This document shows positions 1 through 11,730 of a stretch of 64,000 bases of DNA, piece by piece. Origin of the DNA: Bugula neritina (Eukaryota; Bryozoa; Gymnolaemata; Cheilostomatida; Bugulidae); the NCBI GenBank assembly GCA_964035545.1, contig OZ037769.1, forward strand, positions 4,688,429 through 4,752,428, written 5' to 3'. Numbering within the stretch: the stretch's first letter is position 1; the number at the start of each line of letters is the position of its first letter. The notes under the pieces are model-generated. The model had not been told where the DNA came from. It did not search any database and saw nothing but the letters and a program-made list of their open reading frames with translations. Made by a program: the position numbers and the translations under genes.

Positions 1-305
1 TATTTTCGCATGCGAAAATTGAAACCACAAGTAGCAAAGGTGTCCACTGTAGCGTCAGTGATGCGTGATAAATAAAGCTTTCATTTTTAAATCGCACTCG
101 CTTTCAATAAAACGCAATTTACTGGAATGTAGCACTAAAATAAAGAAGTTGGGCTCGCTGAATAACTATCAGCCTATTAGGTGACGACGACAGAAACGAT
201 TCGCACTTGCGTTGAGAATGCAGAGCGACAAGTGCGAAGGTTTTCTCAACGCGCACAGTGGACACCTTTGCTACTTGTGATTTCAATTTTCGCATGCGTA
301 AATAC
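1..305. mobile_element. Terminal-inverted-repeat element (MITE-like)
   Basis: About 49 bases at positions 1-49 reappear as a nearly perfect reverse complement at 256-304, with only a couple of mismatches. Both ends carry the palindromic core TTTTCGCATGCG. The roughly 200-base centre has no open frame and contains a partial inner inverted repeat around 199-250. Short length, long terminal inverted repeats and no coding capacity fit a non-autonomous DNA transposon. The left end touches the window edge, so the true end and any target duplication cannot be seen. Confidence 0.75.
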
Positions 306-326
306 GCTCGGTGTGGCCCTAGGTTT

Positions 327-424
327 AGTGTGTATTAGTTAGTGTGTATTAGTTAGTGTATACTAGTTAGTGTGTATTAGTTAGTGTGTACTAGTTAGTA
401 TGTACAGTTAGTGTGTACTAGTTT
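327..424. repeat. Short tandem repeat, about 14-bp unit
   Basis: Imperfect tandem copies of a unit close to TTAGTGTGTACTAG lie just right of the inverted-repeat element. A closely related unit (AGTTAGTATGTAC) forms the larger array at 33412-33903. Confidence 0.7.
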
Positions 425-546
425 CAAGTCAGCTGTAGGCAGGGCGCTAAGTTTAGAGGCTATTTTCAAAACTCAAAGTTAAACCAAACAGCATAATATA
501 TGCCAAAGCTATGGCTTGACTCTGAATATCAATGTTTGTTTTGCAG

Positions 547-3178
547 AGTTGGTGATTCAAGCAAGAAGGGAGATAACTCTGGGACACATAAAGGTAAACC
601 TGATAAATTATTTATTTTAAGGCTGACAAAAGACAACCATAGTCTAGTGGTTAGAGCACTGGTCTAGTGTGCGTTAGATCATGGGTTCGAATTACAGCAA
701 AGTTTATTTGTAAAGTCAGGGAAGTTTCCAAAGATTGTTTTGTAAATGCTCCTGTACCACTGAATGTACCTCCTTGGCACACTTAAACAAAACTGTTTAT
801 CATTAGAATGAAAGTTTTAAACAATTTGTGTGAAGATAATTTATCTACTGTACGTAGACAATATATTATTGTGTAGAGGTGTGGGTGGTAGAACAGGTTT
901 TCACTCTATTGTAACTTTGAACAGTAGCTTGTACTGTGAAATTTTTATATCGACATCTGCTTGAATATCTAAATTTTTTGTCTAAATAAAAAACATTAAA
1001 ATAATACTTTAGTCACTAAATTGTGCAAATATTTCAATATATTTTTAAAATATGTTGTAATTTGTTAATTATCGTCGCGATGCCATTGTTGCGAGAGTAT
1101 TTTGATTGGACGAATTGTTTGTCAGTCTTTGTTATGATTGGACCAAATATTTTTGTGAAATGAATTTATTGCTGAAAAAATATGTAACAATCAGAAGAGG
1201 CAAGTTAGTCTAGTGGTTAAAGCAACTGCGCCTAAGGTAAGGGGCGCAGAGGGTTCCGAGTTCGAGTCCCTGGCTTAGCCTCTGGACGAATGCCTCTTTT
1301 TTATTTTTTTTTCTTTCTCTCATCACTTTTTCCATCAGAGTGTTGGAGTCAACTTTTGAATTAATCTAAAACTAATGCGAAAATTTAGAGTTTTATTTGC
1401 ACTGTTTTTTTTAGCAAGATGTCCTTTTATAGTTGCAATTATTTTAATTCATAGAAAGTATAAATTATATCAGCGAATGCCATGGCATTATATAGATTTC
1501 TACCAACACGCCAAGTCTGTGTAAGATGTAGTGTTATATTCATGAGTGTTCTATTAGCCTACAGCTATTATGTGTTTATTTGACACAATTTTCATCGTAA
1601 CTCAATTGACATATTTTACTGGAAAAACTTGTGAATTTATATTTCATCCTAATGTTTATAGAAGTTGTGTTCTCTTTGATATTTATGATGCTCATTGTAA
1701 TGGTAAATAAGGGTTTTAGTAAATATCGCGCAGCTTGTTCTTTATATGAATATTATTTAAACATATTTTATGTATTTAAATCTAGAATCTGAATCTCCGT
1801 CTACTCGAGGTGAGGATTCGAAGGCTTCCACTGCTGTGGATTCTGAAAGGTAAGACAACTTCTCTCTTCCTAGCAGGCACTCGTAATAGTACATTAAATA
1901 CTAGTTGTGACATTTAAACTTTGAAACCAGCTCAATGGTTAAGCTGTTTATTACAGCAGCTAAGAATATTATGCAATGAAAGTCAGCCATAACTTAGTAT
2001 TAGTTTTATTTTATCACACACTTCATAGCTGAATGGAAATCGGCATCAGTATGAGCGAAAAATTTATTATAAAATAAGTTTTTGAGGACACAACTCTCAA
2101 ACAGTCCGTAGATTATAGCTAAAATATATGTGAATATTCCATTACTGCATAAATGAAGTGTGTCGGTGATTATATAAAGTACATCCATTATTTCGTATAG
2201 CAAATGGAATACATGTAACATCTCTTGGTTTGCTAGTAACTTTTGAATTTCCGGAAATTCAGAAGCAGATTCACATCTCCTGAATATTTTCATGTTTTAC
2301 CATAACCATAAAATCTTGTTAACATTTGGTAATGCTGCACACTGATATGCATAGATTCAATTGTGAAATTGTGAATTCTCAAAATTCTTTACAAGTCTCA
2401 GTGCAAGTTAATTAGCCAATCAGAAACTCATTCATTCTCTATCTTTTCATTAAGTCTCAAAAATCTAGTATTGAAATGTAAAAATAGATACGTCAGTGTT
2501 AATGTTAGCAGAGCTATGTGATGGTTTTCATTTCATAATTTCAAAGGAAAAAGAAATCTTTCAACGTAAAAACACATCAATCTATGCAGTCTGTGTGCTC
2601 TGAAAGTTTATCTCATACAAAAGCACTACTCAAACTTGACAGTGATATGTAAATTAATAAAATATGGCGCACTTGGTTTTCCTAGATTAATGTTAGTTGG
2701 AGCCTCACTTACCAACTTAGTGAAAATCATATTTCTATAATACTAGCATGCAAGGTTTTCATAAGTATGTTGAATGATAGACATGGTGTTGTCTAGGACA
2801 CTGTGTAGGTGAAAGCAGGAACAACTACTTCAGTATCTGGCACGTACTGTGCTGTACACAGTGTGGACCACACACTTACACTGCATGCGTACACAGTGAT
2901 TGTTGCCCATGGAGCCGCAAAGCAAAACTGCGGTTAATTTTAGTTTTATATACTATAATGGTGACTCATCTGCATGTTTTGGTGATATATCACTATGAAT
3001 ATTTCATGCACTTTGCAACTAAAAGGGTATAAATGCTGGCACACATAATTCTGATGATATTTCTTGTAGTTTGAGTGACACCAAGAAAGACAGATTTGGT
3101 AAAAGAAATGACAGCCAGTCTATGCAGAGTGCTAGAGAAAGATACTTGGCGAGAAAAGCTGCCAAAGCTGGCAGCTGA
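547..3178 (+). CDS. NSRP1: C-terminal exons of an NSRP1-like nuclear speckle splicing regulator (partial)
   Basis: Three coding exons join in one frame: 547-593, 1786-1849 and 3070-3178, ending in TGA. Each internal boundary has AG/GT sites (TTGCAG and GTAAAC; TCTAG and GTAAGA; TTGTAG). The 72 visible residues are hydrophilic and rich in Ser, Lys and Asp. They end in a basic stretch containing RFGKRND and SARERYLARKAAKAGS. As I remember it, NSRP1 (CCDC55) ends in a closely similar SARxRYLAR motif. NSRP1 is a coiled-coil SR-related protein that affects alternative splice-site choice in the nucleus. The 5' exons and the diagnostic N-terminal domain lie left of the window, so the family name rests on this tail alone. 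An AATAAA signal sits at 3283-3288. This is the only confident plus-strand gene, and it is tail-to-tail with the discoidin gene. Coding status is more certain than identity. Confidence 0.6.
641..706 (+). repeat. tRNA-like (SINE head) sequence in intron
   Basis: The segment has an A-box-like TAGTGGTTAGAGCACTGG near 645-662 and a B-box-like GGTTCGAATTA near 684-694, with tRNA-like spacing. It does not fold into a clean cloverleaf, so it looks like a tRNA-derived SINE head or tRNA pseudogene inside an intron of the NSRP1-like gene. Confidence 0.5.
1196..1284 (+). repeat. Second tRNA-like (SINE head) sequence in intron
   Basis: An A-box-like TAGTCTAGTGGTTAAAGCA and a B-box-like GAGTTCGAGTCC are spaced as in a tRNA gene. 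The outer ends (AGAGGCAAG and CTTAGCCTCT) pair with one bulge. The central stem CTGCGCC/GGCGCAG encloses a 10-base loop rather than the canonical seven, so a working tRNA is unlikely. The A-box region matches the copy at 641-706. Confidence 0.5.
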
Positions 3179-3282
3179 TTGGCTGTTTAATCATACTCAA
3201 GTTTCTACAGTTAACACTTATGCAAATGCTGTTTGTACATAGAATCCTGGCAAACTAAGCTGCATTTTTTACTTTTTGATTA

Positions 3283-3288
3283 AATAAA
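3283..3288 (+). terminator. Polyadenylation signal AATAAA of the NSRP1-like gene
   Basis: A canonical AATAAA lies 105 bases past the stop codon of the plus-strand gene, in an AT-rich 3' region with no competing open frame. Confidence 0.55.
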
Positions 3289-3289
3289 T

Positions 3290-4473
3290 ACATCCACAAT
3301 GTATCAATATTATCTTAGTGGAGTGCAAAGCCCCTTCAACTGTTTATATGCTTTATCTAGGCTATTCCTACTTTACATCTGCCAAACTTTGGAGCAAACA
3401 TTCTAAAGCATTTACATATTTAATAAACTCATTTATAAATCACATTTAATTTTGATCTAATGATTTTCGGTCATCTGAAAAGGAGTTAAGAATTCTACTC
3501 AATAATGTACATTTTTACTTCATATGCATCTTGTAATTCTTAATTCTAAGAAAAAATCATAGAATATCAATGAACATTTAGTGAAATATATTCGTTTATT
3601 TCAGTTGAATAATTTATTGACAACAAAATAACATTAATCTTTCATATTTACATAATTTAGTATGCGCATAATATGTATAAGTAAAAATCTCAAGCAGTGA
3701 TTGGGGTAAAACTAGCATAGGAGTAAATACAAACCACACCAAACTAATATATAGCTTGACTGTAATACATCACATTACACTACTTTACACAGACTGGAAT
3801 GTATGCATACAGATGGTTGGCTCAAAGTCCTAGAGTTGCAGGTAAAACACAGCTTTACCTGCATGCACATGTTGCATCAATAATTTAAAATAAGAATAAG
3901 TACAGCCCATATAAACTTGAATGCAATGTATAGCATTGTTGAATATGGTTACATGCCATCATAATCTAAATATAATATGTATGTATATATATATACAAAA
4001 ACAACAGCATAAAAATAAATATTTGCGTAATATATAAAATTATTCATCATAGTACAATTATTTTCAAGGATACAGTATTAATTCTAAAACAGGTATTTTG
4101 GTTATGCATATTATCTACAGTCAACTGTGGGGTTCAAAGGTCGCATGAGATGTGCTTAACATATTTTTAAAGGTGAGGCAGTTTAACATCTGCTTAACCA
4201 GCAATTCTCTGAGAGTTCCAGGTGGTGAGTAAACAGCTATTCCCCTTATTAGGAAAGGTATTTATACATGTGAGAACCATGGCTATCCATAACAGACATG
4301 TAAAAGTCTTGTTCATTGAGATACGCTGCATCACAAAACGGGGCGTCACCCACCCGTCCCCTTATCTAAATGTTGTGAGGTATATCAGCAGTAAAATTGA
4401 ACAGCAGTAAGTACAAAAATATCACATCGCTTAAAGAGTAGGTCAGCAAAACTTATGAAAATAATTTAATTTT
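3290..4473. other. Convergent intergenic region
   Basis: About 1.2 kb lies between the 3' ends of the NSRP1-like gene (+) and the discoidin gene (-). It is AT-rich with a short TA run near 3981-3995. The small plus-strand open frame at 4222-4410 has no splice support or recognisable content. I see no gene here. Confidence 0.6.
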
Positions 4474-7400
4474 TCACGTGAAGGCGGTGACTTCGCAAAT
4501 AACGGCTGCGTACCAGTTGCCAAACATATCGGCACGACCCTCCGGCTGTATTCTAATGTAGCGTCCGTTTATTCTCCTGTTACATATGGCTTTCTGTTCT
4601 CGGTGGGTTATAAATCTGTTGTCCAGATTTTCAATTCTCTCACACAGAGTTTCTCCAGTCTTACCAGAAGAAACGAACACAGACAGTGCGTCTAGACTCA
4701 AAGCATAGTCTTTCTTGTAAGCTGCAGATTCTACAAACAATCAGAAAGAATAGAGCTTTTTGTACTTACATTCATTATTAAATAATTAAACACTCTTTAA
4801 AATTAAAATAATAAGAGTTACATAATTTTGAGTCATGAAGTTACACTTTAATAATCTATCTGAAAGTGATTTCTTAAGAGATTCTCTTGCATAATTCACA
4901 GAACATTTATCGCTCAGGAAAGTATAATTTGCTGATCATGAGACCTCATCAAAAGTAATTTGGGTTGTTGCTCAAGTGAGCTTTCAACTTGTGTACAACA
5001 AATGTGCTAGTTATCAAGCCCACACATTTCATAACTATCATTTTCTCATATGTTATGCAAATTTTTAAAGTTTCAAAACATTATATAATATACCACATAC
5101 TATAATAAAGTAATTAAGTTGTCTGCTTAGGAAATATTTAAAGTTATGCAATATACTAAAATTAATTGCAAAGAATACCCTAAGGCCTAAGGTATGACCT
5201 CAAATATTCCTTGTCCAGAATTAGAGCAATTCTTTAGCCCCACAGACATAAGTAGATACTAATTTCATGACAATAATAGCATTTACATAGCAACCATATA
5301 ATTTATACGAGTACATTTTATACTTCATCAGAAACTACTATAGTCTACAACATACCTATTAAAAAGTAAGTGTGTTTTCACTTACCATCTTCCTGACTCT
5401 GCCACATGTAGATTACTACCCCAGACACATCTGTCCTCTCTCCCAAGTCTATAGTTAGCTGTGGCTCTGCATCATAGTAGCTATCCAATATGGCACATGA
5501 GTTAATATCATTTGTTGTGTTCCCATCTACAGCCTGCAGGATGTAATGAAACCCTGTTTATAATTTGTTTTCAGTATTAATCTCAACATTCACCGAATAT
5601 TCTGCAGTATAGTAAAATAATTAGATAGTAAATTTTGTTACTAATAGGTTGTCTTGTGTTTAATTTCATAAATGACTAATTTAAAAAAACCGTTTAGCAA
5701 TATAAAAAATGAATTTAAACATTGCTGAGAAGATAATTTCTTGCTAAAGATACATAGTATTATTTTGAGTATAAAATCCTTCTTCAGTATTCTTTTACTA
5801 ACTTGCATAGGGGACCCAGTTTAATGCCCTACCTTTTCTGCTAACTTCTGATTAATAGCGTCATTAGATCCCACGGCTAAAGCTCTTTTATTGTGTCTCT
5901 CCTTGTTCAGCCACGTTTCCTTTTTAAATGCAATATTCTCAACTAAAACGAACATCAGTACTCACATGGAAAAGCTGTGTGAAAACTATTTATATTAAAG
6001 CTATTTATTTCTATAGAAAACCTTTTGTGTCAACAAACTATTTATATTAAAATTACTGATTTTTTTAGAATTGCAAAATTTGGTTAGTAGTTGTTCTGCA
6101 TACCACAAGAAGAAGCCGAGTTGGGGCGAGTAAAACCAGCCCCACATTCTCCAGTATGTTGCTTTCCGAAAACTCCAGCCCTCATCGCTATCCCTTTGTT
6201 CCAAGAAACTGGATGAAATCTAATGTATCTTGCAATGAAGGGTTTAGCCAAGTAGTGAAGTCTTTTGTCATTCTTCCCAATATTTCCTCCAAACTCCTGC
6301 AAGCAGTAGCGTAGTTACCTTGTATTAGTATTCATTAGATTTTAAAATATATAGCTACCAGAAATTTCATGCTTCAGGGAGTTGTCTTTTCTTCTTCAAA
6401 GTATGATGTACATACATTCTAATACTGGTACTCTGACCAAAATGTTTATAAAGCGTTCTATTGAAATTACAAAAGGCAAAATTATGTTATCCAACTGCAA
6501 ATTGTAAGCCATTCAGTGTACGAATAGACTGAGAACTAAAACAGTATTGTTATACACTTACCACCACCCCATCTGCATTCACTTCACTAGGGAGGCTAGC
6601 ATACTTGCTGCTCTCTCCAGCAGCAATTCTTGTGTACTAAAATAAATTTAAAAAAAAAAAAATATATATATATATATATATTAACCCCAAATATACATCA
6701 ACCCCAAATAGTATATGAAGTTTGACTCATCAATTGGTTATGTATTTGATAAATACGAGGATTGCAGGATACTAAGTAAAGGCATTTAGTTTCTTGTAAA
6801 GAGGGGGCAGGCACTACCAGCTATGCTGATCAAAGCCCACACAAATTAAGTTATCAACTTACTCAATCTCTACATACGAATCCGATTATCTAATAATGGC
6901 TGTTAAGTGGTGGACGGAAATCAAGCATTCAAGTGTACTAATCATTACATAAAAATAAATGATGCTTAAACAATACGGTTTGAGATTACGGCAAATTTGG
7001 CTATCAAAAATATCTGAGGTGGTCTACAAGTTACCATGGTTTCTAGGTCCAGAGTGTCTTTGTAAAAGGTCCAATTCTTTGTATCGTTGCTGTAGGAAAC
7101 CTTGTATTTGGTAACCCACTGTTTCCTCCCGGTGTCCCCTCTTCCCATTGTCATCAAAGCCGTCACCAATGTGGGTGGGCCTATGTCCAACTGCAGCCAT
7201 TGATTAGCTAAAAATATAGTTCCATATAAACTGATTATTCGGCACTTAGTTTGACAGTTTGGTAGAGTTGTGACAGCACGATTAATGTGTGGTGTATACT
7301 TGTATTCCAATGTTTTACAAAACTTTCTATTTTTGGCTAATTGTAATCGAAACTGTAATTTACAAACTTAACCTTCTACGCAGTTTAACGATAAGAAATC

Positions 7401-10400
7401 TGGGTCATCTTGCACTTAGCTAAGATGGGTTTCATGTTTAGCAGTTTCATTTTTATGTTTCCTAACTTCAATAGCATAATTATACAGTTGGTCATGAGAA
7501 TAATAAAGCTAGTGCATCAATTTTTAATGAACAGAAGCAAGAAAGTTTATTTCTATGACATAATTTGTTATTTCAAGCACACCAACATAAAAAGCTTCAA
7601 TAAAATAATATCAAATTCTTTACCTAAATGAGTAGCTAAACACAATCATATTCGATTGAGAGAATCATAAGCCTTGAGGTTTCACATGAACTTGATAGTC
7701 TACGAATTAGTCACAATCAAAATATTGTAGCACTTGCTCAAAAAGCTCCATGTGATTATGCACTCTTATATACATTGATAACACTATTCAATAAACATAA
7801 GCAGCATAATAAGAAATGCGTATGTTTCTATAGGTCCATTGTCAAGGCATAGCCTGCATATATTCGTAACACAGTGTGTGTTCTATACAGTTACATACTT
7901 GTCTGTATAAATGTATGTAGTTTTTTCTAAATAGCAGGACATATCTAGCATTTCATTTTTGTATAGAATGTAGAATAACAGTCTAATGACTAAACTATCA
8001 TGTGAAACATTTCTTTCGTTCGTTTTAGGCATATTGAAATGTTGGCAACACAATGCAATCTATTCAATTAAAATTTACATTTTAGCTGGCAAATTTTGTA
8101 AATGAGTTGCCAATGAGTTGCCAATGAATTTCGAATATTATAATAATTATTCTCTAAAAAGTAATTAATAATAAAATTAAATGTTTTGGACACCTGCTAC
8201 CACTAAATTTTGTTGTACTAATTGACAGTGGCCGGTGTGGTACATTGATTGTGTTGTAAGTGCAGTAGGCCAGATTATTGTTTGATAATTCGTTCTCTCC
8301 AGTGTTTGTTTTAGTGTAAACGTTATTCAATTTTTGAGTCCTGTAAAAGAGCAGTATCGATAGCTCAAACTCATGATTTTTAACATTTTAAAACTTGACT
8401 CAACCGAGCCATAATATAGAGATTTTAGAACTTAAGCTAATTAAATAGCGACTCTTTTTTCAGCTTAGAGGAGTTTGAAAGAAATCGATGCATGTCTATA
8501 ATGAGCATTGGTCTTCATTTATTAACATTGTAAGCAGCTAGTGAACCTGCAATAACGTAATGAACGGCTGAGCAATAAAAAGCATTACATTGAAGTTGTC
8601 TCACCGTTATTCTTTGCGGCGCACCATGCTTTCTGGCTAAGAATATGACCATCGTTGGCTTGACAGGAGCTGCCGCCTCTGTATGCGTGCGCTGACGACG
8701 CTATCAGGTTTGCATAAGGCAGCTGCCCGAGTGGTTTCTTATTTTCTGTAACACAAATATATATTGTAAACTAGTTATGTAATACAGGATATATTAGAAC
8801 ATAGTTGTATACAGACTTGCTGTTTATGTGTGAGTGTGTTCCCTTTTCTAGCATTTAGTAACGGAGGATTCAAAGAAAATGGTAGTGATAAGTATAAAAT
8901 TTTATCAACCCTTTGTTCAAGTGAAAATTTTCTCATCTGTCAAAAAGCACTTGAAATGTTTACACCTAAAGTTGAAAGTCTGTTACAATCAACTATATAT
9001 AAGCTTTATTTCAAGCCAGAATGTTTCATTGTTGTATGTATTGCTACTTGAATTTGGTAGAAAACAAGCGACGAGTTTCGAAATCTTTTTAAGGAAAAGT
9101 TAAATGTTGCACACCTTAGAGAACTTGAAGTGTTATTGTTGATTTGCAATGTAAAGTAGAGTACTGCACAGCTTAGAGAACTTGGAGTGTTATTGTTGAT
9201 GCAGCAAGCTTTTTAAAACAAAATAAACTCAGATAAGAAAATACTTCCAGGTGCAGCTAACTGGCTACTAGTCAGAAGCCTGCTAACATGACTTTGTTGT
9301 GTAGCTGTTGACAACCTTACAGTTCTCTTTCATGTTACATTTTAGTTCTAGCGGGCAGAGGAGTACTTCTAGTAGGGAGGGGTAGTTTTAGTAATGAGAA
9401 AGTAGTTATAATAGAGAAAGTGTGTGTTTAGTAGGAAGAGGGTAGTTATAGTAAGAGGAGGGGGGCTAATTTTTGTTATAGAAGGGGTAGTTTTAATAGA
9501 GGAGGCATTTCTTGTCGGGAAGGATAGTTCTAGTACAGATGAGGTATTTTCAATCAACAGGGGTAGTTCTATGAAAGAGATGATAGCTATATTAGAGATG
9601 GGGTAGTTATAGTAAAAAGGATAGTTCAAAAAAGCAGCAGTGTTTGATTCTACACAAATTCTCAAAAAATATTTGTTGTCTTCAAAACTCTAAGAATGAA
9701 AAGTCATTGGAGTTTAATCGATTCTTTTGACATTTGAGGAAATCCAACGGAGTTCCTATGAATTAATCACAGTTTAATTTCTACGAATAGAATTATAAGA
9801 ATGTCTCGGCACATTTCAGTTTACCTTGACAGCCAATGAGCTCTACTCTCATACTGGGGTGCTTGTTCCAGCTCTGGACATGAATCTTGACAAACCTTGC
9901 TTCAATAGGGGATGGTAAATACACATGCTCAATGGAGTATGAGTCAGCATTTCCTCTAAACACCTGTAAATATTAGTTATAAACTTTATAACAAAGGAAT
10001 ATTTTTGCAGGTTTCTTTAAACAAAGTTTATTCAAGGGTTACCTGTATACATAATGTATGAGAGAGCATGTATCAGCCTGTAGTTATGGCGCTATATTGG
10101 AATATACATTATTATTAATCTCATCAATTTTTATAGCACATCTTTATCAAAATAATCGCATTAAACACAAATATGTTGAATAATTGCATCAGTTGAGTAA
10201 ACTGTTGCTATGGCAACAACTATGTTTTAACTTGATTCTGTATGAATAACACATTTGAAAAAGAAATCTGGTGCTAAAGTTATAGACCAAATGTCTAATT
10301 AGCAATAATATGTGCGATTTCTACACATAAATTTGCATAAGTATACATCTACTGGTATTGTTGTTAAAGTATCAGTATACAGTTCGTGGTAGTCATTTTT

Positions 10401-11661
10401 ATTATTAATACGCATCTTGGTCAAAATTACAGCAAAACTAAGAATGGAATGTGTTGAAAAATTGTTAGTTTTGAATCACAAAGTCAGTTAAATCTTGAGT
10501 TTTTAGTGAATTTATCATTTTTTCAAATTTTATGGATATAAAAGCTTTTTTGCTGGTGTACATTCAGTTATTTTGAGAAGTTGCCTAATTCTTATCTATT
10601 TTTATCCCACATCACTATAAACAATAGATTACATCCACATTATTTACAGGTGCAACAGATTTCTATAGATGCTGCGTTTTTTATTACTATGCAAATGGAT
10701 GCTCGTAGAAATGGACTTGCATGCACTTAGAGTTGTGGCTTCATTTGATGCAACTGTTTCCAAACACCGGAATGAAAAAAATCATTCCGCATAATGCAAA
10801 GCCTGGAAGTTCGCAGTGATACAGCAAGTACAGATAGTTGCAAGACAGTAATTTACACATAGCTATACAGATGCTAGCCTAACCGTTGCTATTCTCAAAG
10901 CTCTTCAATCATCATACTCAGCATTCGACAGGCTTTACAGCTTACACCAATGATTGAGTTTAGAATACATAAAAGCTATAGAATTTAGAAATAATTTTTC
11001 CATCAAAAACTACACGACTTTCAGTGCTGCTCTAGAATTTCAGACCACTTGAAAGAGCTGATTGACCATAATTATTTGAATCAGTTTTTGTTTTGGTAAA
11101 AATTTGAGTAGACAGGGTGTCTGGCTCAAGTGTGAACTTCAATAAAAGTATCCGACCAGCTGTAATCTTCAGCTAATCACAAAGTGTCTTGGACCAGTAA
11201 ATCAACTTAAATGTGTATTTTTTAAGCAAAAGAATTCAAATATAAAATATTTGTGTGGTTATTTTAAGTTGAATAAGCCAGTGTCAAACGGTATTAAGCG
11301 GCTGTGTGAAAATAAGTATATCAGCCTTGTAAATAAATTACTGCACGGTGATGCAGGAGGACAAATGAGAGCAGTGCAGAAAAATTAATCTAGATTTACC
11401 ACATTAGAGCCGCTGCTGTCCGTAATATATGTCCAGAGAACACGGTCAGAGCTGTAGGAGAGCATAAATCCAGTCACCCATTCTTGACCATCTCCACGGC
11501 CTTGAATCAACACGGCTGTCACCTAAAGTAAACAATTTGTTAAAACTGGCGGCATATTTATTCCATGTCAGTGTAACCGTTCAATGTACCATCTTTAGTT
11601 GTATGAGGGAATCATAATTTGTCAACTTAAAGTAATAAGTTAAATGCAGAATTTCAATTTG

Positions 11662-11730
<69 letters not shown>

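Noticed and set aside
4222-4410. 62-codon plus-strand open frame in the convergent spacer
   Set aside because: No splice sites, domain or codon pattern supports it, and it sits just beyond the 3' end of the discoidin gene.
8830-9103. Two overlapping plus-strand open frames of 73-74 codons
   Set aside because: They overlap in different frames inside an intron, lack recognisable content and abut a direct repeat. Chance frames are likely.
9369-9665. 98-codon minus-strand and 60-codon plus-strand open frames
   Set aside because: Both lie in a degenerate purine-rich repeat in an intron of the discoidin gene and show no domain.
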